DNA of 64,000 nucleotides, taken from contig JADJTG010000016.1 of NCBI GenBank assembly GCA_016711285.1, positions 62,001-126,000 of the forward strand, given 5' to 3'. The notes below the pieces were generated by a model. That model was not told where the DNA came from and searched no databases. It saw nothing but the letters and a program-made list of their open reading frames with translations. The translations under genes and the position numbers were made by a program. The DNA is from Sphingobacteriales bacterium (GTDB taxonomy: Bacteria > Bacteroidota > Bacteroidia > Chitinophagales > UBA2359). Every line of letters starts with the position of its first letter. Positions within the stretch are counted from its first letter, which is position 1. This document shows positions 1 through 8,900 of this stretch, piece by piece.

Positions 1-9
1 GCGATTTTT

Positions 10-696
10 TTAACCGCCGTTCATAGATAGCCACAACATATAAAGCGGCTGTATAGCAAAACCCAAAGGAATACCGATGGAATATAGCAAACCGATGCTT
101 TGTATGATAGGGGTGTATTTATTGTGCATCAAACCCAAAGTGCGGAAAGCACTCTGAAAACCGTGCATCAGGTGATACGACAAAGCTATGAGCGACAATA
201 AATAAAAAGCTACATACCACCATTGCGAAAAAGCAACTTTTACGATTTGATACAAATCTTTATTGCCCCATTGGTCAGTAGGAAGATGGCCGAATTTGTA
301 TTCAAACCAAAAACTTTTCATGTGAACTACCAAGAAAAAGAAAATCAAAGCACCCAAGAGTGCCATACTGCGCGATGCCCACGAAGTATTGGAGCGACCC
401 GGCGCACCGGCGGCATAGCGCAGAGGGCGCGACTGGCGGTTGCGATATGCCAAATACAGCCCGTCGAAGGCGTGCAACAGGAAAAAAAGATAAGTGCCCC
501 ACGAAGCAATTTTGATAATGGGCGAAGAAGTCATAAGATGCGCATAAGCATTAAAAGACTGCCCACCATCGGGAATGAGCAACTGAAAATTGCCCGCCAT
601 GTGTATTACCAAAAACAGGCATAGAAATAAGCCCGTAATTGCCATAATCACTTTTTTGCCGATGGAAGAGGTGAAAAAAGAACGAATCCAACTCAT
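10..696 (-). CDS. sdhC: Succinate dehydrogenase cytochrome b558 subunit
   Basis: Membrane anchor of complex II, which passes electrons from the flavoprotein/iron-sulfur subunits to menaquinone through b-type haem. The 228-residue protein has about five hydrophobic segments (roughly 13-35, 62-84, 110-128, 158-178 and 196-224), as expected for the one-subunit diheme anchor found in Bacteroidota and Bacillus. His32, His75, His125 and His175/His178 lie in these helices and are the likely haem ligands. The opening MSWIRSFFTSSIGKK is typical of this family in Bacteroidota. The stop is at the window edge, so sdhA and sdhB would be expected just outside, downstream on the same strand. Family assignment is confident; the individual haem ligands are inferred. 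Confidence 0.93.
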   Translation of the reverse strand: MSWIRSFFTSSIGKKVIMAITGLFLCLFLVIHMAGNFQLLIPDGGQSFNAYAHLMTSSPIIKIASWGTYLFFLLHAFDGLYLAYRNRQSRPLRYAAGAPGRSNTSWASRSMALLGALIFFFLVVHMKSFWFEYKFGHLPTDQWGNKDLYQIVKVAFSQWWYVAFYLLSLIALSYHLMHGFQSAFRTLGLMHNKYTPIIQSIGLLYSIGIPLGFAIQPLYMLWLSMNGG

Positions 697-1061
697 ATTA
701 TTATACTTGTTTTAGAATGTTTTTATGTTTTTGGAAATACGCCGCCAACACCTCATTCGTTCTTTATCTGTCCGTTCCTATTTTGCGCAAACAGCAAATG
801 CAGGTATCGGCGTTATAAAGTGCTAAGGTAGGTAAAAAAGTACAATTTTTATAATTTAATCGTATCAAAGTTGCTCCTAATATTTTTTTTGGTTTTATTG
901 GATGCCGTCTTTTTTTTCATATTCCTTATTTATAAACAATATCACTATATTTTTACATAAAAAAAGACAATAAAATGACAATTCTTTGTGTGTTTTATCG
1001 TTTGTTTGCTGATAGTTTTATTGACCTATTTTTTTTATGGATTTTATTTTTTTATTCTTAT
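697..1061. other. Intergenic region between divergent sdhC and VWA gene
   Basis: This 365-bp AT-rich gap separates two divergent genes and should hold both promoters. I found no clean TAnnTTTG -7 box on either strand, no hairpin with a T-run, and no tRNA-like fold. The reading frame of the + strand gene extends back to 975, but that extension has an unusual hydrophobic composition and precedes a proper signal peptide, so I treat it as noncoding. Confidence 0.5.
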
Positions 1062-3092
1062 ATGAAATTTTTAAACGTTTTGCTTGGGGGAATAATATTA
1101 TGGCTCAATACCTGCCAGATACAGGCACAGAACAGCAAAATAGAAGGCAGTGTGTATGATGCCCACACGCATCTCCCTTTAACAGCTTCTATTGCAATAA
1201 GCAGTATGCCATATTTGATATTTTCGGACAAAGAGGGTGCTTACAGCTACGTTTTGCCTACCGGAAAATATGTATTTGGCATTTATGCACCAAACTACGA
1301 ACCCTTTGTGAGCGATACGCTGCATTTATACGAAGAGGCTACACTTCTTCACAACTTTTTTCTGCAACCTGTTTCAAGTAACAGAGAAGAAGTTTTTGAA
1401 ATGACAGAAGAAAAGGGAAACCGTGCTGTAGAAATAAAGGCTGTTACCCGCGAAGATTTGGAAGCTATGCCCACAAGAATGGTTGAATCAATTGCTTCAA
1501 AAACACTAGGCACTTACGATGCAGCCGCTCATAAAGGAACACCTTACGACCGTAGAATTAATGAAGTAGTTAAAAACGAACCTACAACCGCCTCGCCGCC
1601 CCCTTCGTTGCGCAAAGTTAAAGACGAACCTACAAGTGCCGCCTCGCCGACCTCCCCTTTGTTGCGACAAGATGCCGCCGATACAAACCTGCAAGGTAAG
1701 CTCACCGCCGGAGAAGTAAACGACTTCGGAAAATGGGAACTGTGGAAAGACCTCACCGAAGGCGAATTGGCGCAGTTTCAACAAATATGGCATTGCCTAC
1801 CTACACAACGTTTTACGGTGCAGGTGAGCAATAGCGAAGGTTGGGCACTAAGCGATGTGCCGGTGGAGTTGTTGGACGAAAACAAAGTGGTGTTGTGGAG
1901 CAGCCGCAGCGACAATACCGGAAAAGCCGAACTGTGGGCAAATTTGTTCCTCGACCACGCCACACAAAATCCCGACAAGCTGCAAGTGCGTGTGGGCAAA
2001 GGCAAAAACGAAAAAATATTAAAAAAAATAAAACCTTTTCAGCAAGGTATCAATATGGTGGAATTGCCGAAAGCCGACTGCCACGCTGCCGACTCTTTGG
2101 ATATTGTGATTGTATTGGACGTAACCGGCTCTATGGGCGATGAACTGCGCTATTTGCAAAAAGAACTCAGCGAAGTGACCGCACAGATAAAAAGCCGACA
2201 AAACGACTTGTATATTCGCACAGGGATTGTGCTGTATCAAGATGAAGGCGATTTGTTTGTTACAAAATACTCGGATTTAAACGAAAATATTGATGTAAGC
2301 ACCGATTTTTTGCAAAAAACCAGATTTGGCGGCGGCGGCGATACACCCGAAGCCTTAGATGTAGCACTCGAAACCGCCGTAGAAAAATTATCGTGGAGCG
2401 AGGCAGCGCGGGCGCGGCTAGCTTTTGTTATCACCGATGCGCCGGCACATCAAGATGCCGCCACTTTACAACGCCTCCACAATGCGTTGGCGGCGGCAGC
2501 ACACAAAGGTATCCGCATCGTGCCGATGGCGTGCAGTGGCATTGATAAAAGCGGCGAATATTTATTGCGCTCTATGGCGTTGGCGTGCAACGGTACTTAT
2601 ACATTTCTGACAGACGACAGTGGTATCGGCAATGCACACATCAAACCCAGCACCGACCACTACGAAGTAGAAACCGCCACCGATTTATTGGTACGCGTGA
2701 TACAGCAATACAGCAGTGCACCCGCCTGCGACACACCTCCCCCACCGCAAAAATCGCAGCCCGAAGCAGTGACGATAGCCGTTCCGGTGATGAATAAAAC
2801 AGCAGCCGACAGCCTCTCCCAACAAGAGACGGAGCAGCCTTCGCTGTTATTGCTGAGTTGTTATCCCAATCCCACCTACGGTGCACTCACCATAACTACG
2901 ACAAGCGGCAGCGTGGGCGGTATGTTGTATGTGGCGGATATGAACGGCAAACTTTTGGCACGATACGATATGTCGGAGCAAACAACGATCGACATTGATT
3001 TAAGCCCTTTTCCGGCGGGCATCTACCTTATCAGCTATATTCACCCCGAAACAGAAAAAGCACACAGCGCAAAAATCAGTTTGTTAAGGTGA
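1062..3092 (+). CDS. Secreted von Willebrand factor A domain protein with T9SS sorting domain
   Basis: Predicted surface or extracellular protein of 676 residues. I start it at the Met at 1062, because MKFLNVLLGGIILWLN followed by TCQIQAQ is a good signal peptide; the frame is open back to 975. Order of domains: signal peptide (1-23), carboxypeptidase-regulatory-like beta domain (about 25-90), a low-complexity linker with a duplicated Glu-Pro-Thr segment, a second Ig-like domain around 270-340, a VWA domain beginning near residue 347 with MIDAS motif DVTGSMGDE, and a C-terminal T9SS type A sorting domain starting at CYPNPT and ending in AKISLLR. VWA domains bind protein ligands through a metal ion, so an adhesion role is likely, but the ligand is unknown. 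It converges on the LRR gene with a 14-bp gap. Confidence 0.85.
   Translation: MKFLNVLLGGIILWLNTCQIQAQNSKIEGSVYDAHTHLPLTASIAISSMPYLIFSDKEGAYSYVLPTGKYVFGIYAPNYEPFVSDTLHLYEEATLLHNFFLQPVSSNREEVFEMTEEKGNRAVEIKAVTREDLEAMPTRMVESIASKTLGTYDAAAHKGTPYDRRINEVVKNEPTTASPPPSLRKVKDEPTSAASPTSPLLRQDAADTNLQGKLTAGEVNDFGKWELWKDLTEGELAQFQQIWHCLPTQRFTVQVSNSEGWALSDVPVELLDENKVVLWSSRSDNTGKAELWANLFLDHATQNPDKLQVRVGKGKNEKILKKIKPFQQGINMVELPKADCHAADSLDIVIVLDVTGSMGDELRYLQKELSEVTAQIKSRQNDLYIRTGIVLYQDEGDLFVTKYSDLNENIDVSTDFLQKTRFGGGGDTPEALDVALETAVEKLSWSEAARARLAFVITDAPAHQDAATLQRLHNALAAAAHKGIRIVPMACSGIDKSGEYLLRSMALACNGTYTFLTDDSGIGNAHIKPSTDHYEVETATDLLVRVIQQYSSAPACDTPPPPQKSQPEAVTIAVPVMNKTAADSLSQQETEQPSLLLLSCYPNPTYGALTITTTSGSVGGMLYVADMNGKLLARYDMSEQTTIDIDLSPFPAGIYLISYIHPETEKAHSAKISLLR
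1569..1670 (+). repeat. Intragenic imperfect direct repeat, about 50 bp x 2
   Basis: Two adjacent copies share gttaaa-acgaacctacaa, then a GC-rich cctcgccg core, then a gttgcg end. They encode VKNEPTTASPPPSLRK and VKDEPTSAASPTSPLLRQ in the linker before the VWA domain. Their C-rich composition differs from the surrounding gene. Confidence 0.6.
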
Positions 3093-3106
3093 TTGTATAA
3101 AATAAT

Positions 3107-4555
3107 TTATTTAACGAATTTAGTACTGTAAGGACTTTCGCCAATAATTGCCCTCAGCATATAAATACCTCTCGGCAAATGTTGTATATCTATCTGATTA
3201 TCGGGATTTTGTAAAGAAATTTTCAAATTACCCAAAGCATCATAAATATTAACACTTTTTATTTCTTCTATGCTGTGTAAACAAATAAAATTACTCACCG
3301 GATTAGGCGAAAGTTGCAATAAATTACTATTAGTATCCTCAAAACCTATTACATCAGGTATGGTTTCAATAATTTCGGTTTGCGTAGTATTAGTAATAAC
3401 AGGAAAATTATAGTCAAAATAAATATCAGCAGTATTCTCTAATTTGCTACCAATACCTACTGTGTCGACAGCTTTTATTTTAAAAGCTAAAAAACCATGA
3501 CTCTCTGGCTCGTTGGTGGTGCTATCGGGCAAATTAATATTTTCAAAAAACGCCTCTAAACTATTACCTTCCAAACGCAAACGACATTCATGGCTTGCAC
3601 CTACCATTCTAAAAGTAGAAATATCTAAGTTCTTAGGTATATCATCTTTTACTACTATATTGAAAGCTTCAGCTGTCCCTGTGTTTTGAAATCGAATTAC
3701 ATAATGTAAATAATTGTCAATATTTTTGACTTCAATTTGTGTACCTTGTAAGCAAATTTTATCATTTGGGTCACAAGAGCCAATAACAGTCTGACGCAGA
3801 GCAGAACTGTTATCTTCGGGTGTCTCGTCTGTTTGAGGGTAATCAATATATGCTAAATAACTTAACACATCACCAATATTGACTGCTGGTATTTCTTGTG
3901 GTGAATTTACACGTATATGGAAAATAATACTACGACTTTCAAAAGGGTATAAGTTTTCAAAATTCCAACGGAGAAGGTTGTTGCTTTGAGCAGCTAATGA
4001 TGAGTTGCTATAAATATATTCTAAACGGCTTGCATCGTATTGTAAGCCAATACTTCCATTTTCAATAATTGTGCCCATATTTTGATAAATAATTTGGTAT
4101 GTTGCATCAAAACCCGGCCTGGCATCAATTAAAGGCATAAGCGTAATCTTTAAATCGTGGTATGTGGAGATAGGTTTGATGCAAAAGTCTTGAGTAATAG
4201 TGTCAATATCATTTCCAAAGTTTAAAACTGCCGGAGCAACGGAATAATATGGTATATCATTTAATTGAGGTTGGAGCTTAAAGGTGCCTTCATTACAGTA
4301 AAAGTCATATTTACCCGTATGATTACCAATAATATAGCCTTTTCCCTCAACATTATCATATTCAATAATTGGGTTTGTAACAGAAACAGCATTTTCATTG
4401 CAGTCGTTGTTGCCCATATCTATTTTAACCGCCCCTGAAACCACATTATAATCATTTCCGCCCGGCTCAAATGAGCAATAATTATTCACCTGACAGGGAG
4501 GCATATAAGGTCCGTTGTAAGGATAGCTATTAAGCATATTTATTATTGAAGACAT
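3107..4555 (-). CDS. C-terminal part of frameshifted LRR surface protein (DUF7619-like and T9SS domains)
   Basis: This frame encodes the C-terminal half of the surface protein whose N-terminal LRR half is 4543-5769. It begins with the Cys-rich junction QVNNYCSFEPGG seen in LRR-T9SS proteins of Bacteroidota. Two beta-sandwich regions follow; the second starts with GSCDPNDK, the hallmark of the module often labelled DUF7619 or DUF11-like. It ends in a T9SS type A sorting domain (QLSPNPVSNFICLHS to the final STKFVK). There is no signal peptide. The Met at 4555 is not a natural start: the same frame reads upstream as YICCDKDQ, continuing the family consensus. The split is therefore a frameshift, not two genes. 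Confidence 0.8.
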   Translation of the reverse strand: MSSIINMLNSYPYNGPYMPPCQVNNYCSFEPGGNDYNVVSGAVKIDMGNNDCNENAVSVTNPIIEYDNVEGKGYIIGNHTGKYDFYCNEGTFKLQPQLNDIPYYSVAPAVLNFGNDIDTITQDFCIKPISTYHDLKITLMPLIDARPGFDATYQIIYQNMGTIIENGSIGLQYDASRLEYIYSNSSLAAQSNNLLRWNFENLYPFESRSIIFHIRVNSPQEIPAVNIGDVLSYLAYIDYPQTDETPEDNSSALRQTVIGSCDPNDKICLQGTQIEVKNIDNYLHYVIRFQNTGTAEAFNIVVKDDIPKNLDISTFRMVGASHECRLRLEGNSLEAFFENINLPDSTTNEPESHGFLAFKIKAVDTVGIGSKLENTADIYFDYNFPVITNTTQTEIIETIPDVIGFEDTNSNLLQLSPNPVSNFICLHSIEEIKSVNIYDALGNLKISLQNPDNQIDIQHLPRGIYMLRAIIGESPYSTKFVK

Positions 4556-5769
4556 TTGATCCTTATCACAACAGATATACTTAAAAAGTTATTGTACATT
4601 ATTCCTAAATCGTTGTAAGCATTGGGCTGAACGATATAAGATAATTCATCTCTGCCATTTTTCAAAAATAAAGAACTCATACCATTATTTTGACAAGACA
4701 GAAAATTCAACTTGTAGTTGTTAGAAACGTCTAACTTTGCCAAGTTATTACCATTACAGTTCAATGTTTCTAAATTAAAACAGCCTCCCACGTCTAAGTC
4801 TGCCAGATTGTTATTAATACACTTTAGTGTTTGCAAATGGTCTAAATCAGAAACATTAAGTACAGATATTTCATTAATACCACAGTCTAAATATTTTAGT
4901 TCCGGAAAATTTTCTACTGCCAATTCTGTTATACTATTGTAGTGACAGTCTATATAGTATAATTTTGGCAAGTTATCCAATTTCAATTCAGCAATAAAGT
5001 TAGTATAACAAGTAAATTTTTCCAAGTCTGCCAAATTACTCAATACTATAGTATCCGATAATGAGTTTTGATGCACATATAATTGTTGCAAATGATTCAA
5101 CCCTTCAATTTTTAAACTACTCAGGTCGTTATTAGAGCAATCAAAAAATTTCAGATTAGGCATATTATTCACATCTATAGAAGATATATTATTATTACCC
5201 GCATCTATATTTTCTATATTGTACAAATAACCCACTTCTAAATCGGAAATCAAATTTTGGCTGCAATTCAAGTCTTTTAAACTATAACCAAAATTTGATA
5301 AATTGAGAGAAGATAACTCATTATTTTGACAGTATAAAATACTTAATTGGGGGGTATTTTGTATGAATAAGTAATCAATTTTATTATTATTGCATTGCAA
5401 AGTTGTCAATTTAGATAAATTATGTAAAATAACTGTTTCTATTTTGTTATGGGCGCAGTAAATATTTTTTAAGAGTTGTAAATCTTCTATTTGCAGTTTT
5501 TTAATTTCATTATAGCTGCAATCTAATGTCGTCATATTCAAAAAATATTCAATTCCCTTAATATCACTTATATTGTTGTTGTTGATATTTATTTGTCCAG
5601 CAAAGGCATACGCCTCCGCTATTTGAATTTCGCCATCGCCGTTGGTATTTATAACGGGGTCGTGGTTGAGGAGTGCATTTTTAAAGTTGGTATCGGGAAT
5701 ATAAACATTTTGGGCAACGGCTACTATATAACAGAACAATAGCCCTGTTGTAATAAAAAATTTTTTCAT
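4543..5769 (-). CDS. N-terminal part of frameshifted leucine-rich-repeat surface protein
   Basis: Secreted leucine-rich-repeat protein, probably an adhesin-like surface protein. Residues 1-19 (MKKFFITTGLLFCYIVAVA) are a signal peptide. An N-terminal cap (VYIPDTNFKNALL, then NTNGDGEIQIAEA) is followed by about 16 repeats of 21-23 residues with the pattern LxxLxCxxNxI/LxxLxL (for example LDCSYNEIKKLQI, LYCQNNELSSLNL). The repeats match bacterial internalin-like LRRs. The frame ends in an out-of-family tail SVVIRIKCLQ. Reading one base back at a T5 run (coding strand; 4583-4587 on the plus strand) joins it to the downstream domains, giving a protein of about 887 residues. A good promoter lies about 80 bp upstream. 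Confidence 0.82.
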   Translation of the reverse strand: MKKFFITTGLLFCYIVAVAQNVYIPDTNFKNALLNHDPVINTNGDGEIQIAEAYAFAGQININNNNISDIKGIEYFLNMTTLDCSYNEIKKLQIEDLQLLKNIYCAHNKIETVILHNLSKLTTLQCNNNKIDYLFIQNTPQLSILYCQNNELSSLNLSNFGYSLKDLNCSQNLISDLEVGYLYNIENIDAGNNNISSIDVNNMPNLKFFDCSNNDLSSLKIEGLNHLQQLYVHQNSLSDTIVLSNLADLEKFTCYTNFIAELKLDNLPKLYYIDCHYNSITELAVENFPELKYLDCGINEISVLNVSDLDHLQTLKCINNNLADLDVGGCFNLETLNCNGNNLAKLDVSNNYKLNFLSCQNNGMSSLFLKNGRDELSYIVQPNAYNDLGIMYNNFLSISVVIRIKCLQ

Positions 5770-5847
5770 ATAATAATTTTTTATTTTTGAGTGATAAAAA
5801 AATAACTCTGTTGTTTAAAATAACTTTTATTATCTCCTGCTCTTTTG

Positions 5848-5877
5848 CAAATATAATCTTTTATTTTAAACTACCAA
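5848..5877 (-). promoter_or_regulatory. Bacteroidota-type promoter for the LRR gene
   Basis: On the minus strand TTG (5877-5875) is followed after 19 bp by TATATTTG (5855-5848), matching the Bacteroidota -33 TTG / -7 TAnnTTTG consensus. The predicted transcript starts near 5841, about 70 nt before the ATG at 5769. Confidence 0.55.
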
Positions 5878-5903
5878 TAGTATCGACTTATTTTTTTACG
5901 CAA

Positions 5904-8900
5904 TTATTTTTTATCCTCTTCGCCGTTCACGACTTTTTCTAAGGCTTCGTACCAACTTCGGTTTTCTTGTAGTCGGAACACAAAATTGTTTTTCTTGACC
6001 ACCGGAGCTACCATATATTGATATTTAATGGCTTTCTCTTTGTCTTCTTTGATGCGTTTGCTCTCTTTAATTCCCTCTATCATCGTGTTGATTTCCGCTT
6101 TGGACGAAAGCACCTGAAAAGTATTTGCCGAATAATGGAAATAGTACCATTGAGGTACGCCTTTTTCGGGGTCTTCCATTTCTATATAAATATTGAAGAA
6201 GTCGCCGTTTTTGCGCGGCGCAAATTCTATATAGCTGTTTTTGACGGTACGGTTGATGTAGGTGTTGCCGATATACGCCACGCCGAAGTTGCCCACCGAA
6301 CGGAAAGAGTTGTTGAGGCTGTCCCATACCATAGTGAGGTCGGCAAAAAAGAGTGGGTAGTCAAAATCTTTGGGTTTGTTGAAATAGCCGTCTTTGGACA
6401 AATTAATGAGGGTTACTTCGGCAATTTCGGGTTTTACCAATTCTACTACCGCTTTGTTAAAGCCTTGCGTCATAAAGTTTACTTCTTTGTTGTCGGAAAC
6501 CAACTCGCGCACATCGGTGGCAATAGCGTCCCATATTTTGCCGTCAAAGTGCATATTTAAGCCCAAAGCAATATTTTTAAACAAAAAGCTGTTGGCATTG
6601 AGGTCGTTTTCTATGATACCGGCAGCATCGGCTTTTACCAAACCCAAATTGCGACAAAAGTTTATTTTTCCTTCTACATTCACTTTGTCTTGCTCATCGT
6701 ACAAAGTAAATACATTTCCTATAATTTTTTCCTGCCGCAATTTGGCGGCATCGCCCACCTGATAGGTTTTTTGTTTGGCATTGTATGCCAGCAAACCATT
6801 GGCGGGTGTGAGGGCATAGTCGTCGCCGCCGCGCTTGGAGTCCATAAATACCGAATACGGCATATTATCGCCAAAACTAAACATCAGCCCCGTAAACAAA
6901 GGCTCTTTTTCCTCGCCTTTGAGCAAGGTGTCCAATGCTATCTGAATGTTTTTAGGGTTTACTTCATCTTTAAAAGCAAACCAGCGTGCTGACAACTTTT
7001 GGGTACGCAGTTCTATTTTTGAAAAGCCGTCGAAGGTCATAAATTTATTTTGCGAAGCCAAAGCAACCTTTCCTTTAAAGAGCATGCGTTCATCTAAGTG
7101 GAAGTTCTGCTCTTCGGGCACATCGGTTTCGGCGAAGGTGTACCAGCCGTCTTTGATGAGGGTTTTGTCTTTGCGGCGTTCTTGTTTTTCGTTTTTGATA
7201 AATTGGGTGGTGATGGAATTGAGGCGGATAATCTGGTCGCTCAACGAGGGCGACTGATATACATAATCGCCGGAGGCACGATAATTGAATCGTCCGAAAA
7301 TTTCTACATCAGCATTGGATATATTGTGAATTTTGGAAAGTGTATCTACTTCTATGCGTGCGCCTTGCATGGTTTGCATGGCAGCATCAGCACCTATATC
7401 AAATTTGTTGTCGGGCGGAATGATAGAAGCATCGGCGATTTTTATATCGGGTACTCCACTGAAATGCACCAAGTCTTTATCCAATTCGTATTCGGCTAAT
7501 TTAGCATCAAAACGCAAAGAATCCTGTTTTTTATTCAAAGAATAATATTTTGCCAATTGATCGCCTTTATTTTTGAAGGTAAGCACATTTTGTTTTACTT
7601 TCCAGTCCACCTCATCGGAGTATGCCATATAGCGAATTACAGGCATTTTGATACCGAGTGTGTCGGTTTGACGTTTGAAATTGGCAAAGTCATCGTACAT
7701 TTGCATCGTAGCTTTGAGTTTTTTAGCTTGCGCCCACACTTTGTCGCTGCCTTCGGCAATTTTGATTTCGAGGTCGGCGGTATCGGAGTAGGCGGTGGCT
7801 TCGTCGAAGGTAAACAACTGCGATTTTACCAAAGCATTTTGCCATAAAAAGTGTCCGCGCCCTTTGAGTCCGCTGCGCTGCATGAGGAGGTTTCCTTTCA
7901 TTTGAGCGCGGTCTTCAAACATCACAAAGGGCTGTTCTTTCATAATGAGGTTCAGGCTGTCTTTGTAAGGAAAAAAGCGCACTTTGTGCAAGCCGTTGGT
8001 AACTTTAGGATATGAAACGCCGTGAAATTTGCCCTTTTCTATGAGTACTTCATCGGCATCTACGAGCATAGAGTCGGGCAAAAACAAGCAATCGCGTACT
8101 TTGAGCGTGGCGGGTTCAAAAAATACCGACCCATCGCCGCGCAAGCCGCGCAGGTTCATCATCACCGCACCTGTGAATTTCCCTATATTTTTATACAAAG
8201 GCGTATTTTCATGTACTTCGCCGTCTTTAAATCCGAATGATTTATCTTCCTGAATATCAATGGTTTTGCGCACTTCCGGAAAAATATCGCCAAACACCAT
8301 CATACCACCAAAAGACAATTTTTCGGGCGATATTCTGTCCACATCTTCTACGGTAAAAGGGTCGAGTTTGAAAAAGAAACGGTCGCGGGCGTAAGCTCCG
8401 TTGAAGAGTTCTTTGTCATCATAATACACAAAAGAGTTTTTCTTGCTCTCAAAGCGCGGATATTGCTCATTATTCACCAAACCGGACTTATTATCGGGAT
8501 TATCAATTTCCATGGTGCCGCTTACATTGTGGATAAATGTTTTTATCGGCTCGGTTTTCAGTTCTTTGGGGTTGTCTATTTGGTCTTTGGTGGGGATATA
8601 AAAAAGGAGTTTTTGCGTAGAGTCCACATTGATATTAAAATCACCGTAGTTAAATTTAAAGTTGCCGCCAATCAAGTCCATACGCCCTGCCACCACATCG
8701 CCGTAAATATCGGTGTCGCGCTCTTTTTTTACAAAAAATTCTTTATTATACGGAAACAATACCACTTTTTGCGTATCGCTCAACATTACTTGTTTTACGC
8801 CGCGCAGGTTGAGTTCGTAATTATCGAGATTGAGTTCAATGTTATCTTTATCATATACCGAAACAAACTGTATATTGTCGTAGTCTTTTTCTTTTTGATA

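Noticed and set aside
975..1061. N-terminal extension of the VWA protein
   Set aside because: A proper signal peptide begins at 1062; the extension would add a second hydrophobic segment with no family precedent.
4580..4590. Programmed -1 frameshifting in the LRR gene
   Set aside because: The present sequence CTTTTTA is not a full X XXY YYZ slippery heptamer and no downstream pseudoknot was evident; loss of one T or a sequence error is simpler.
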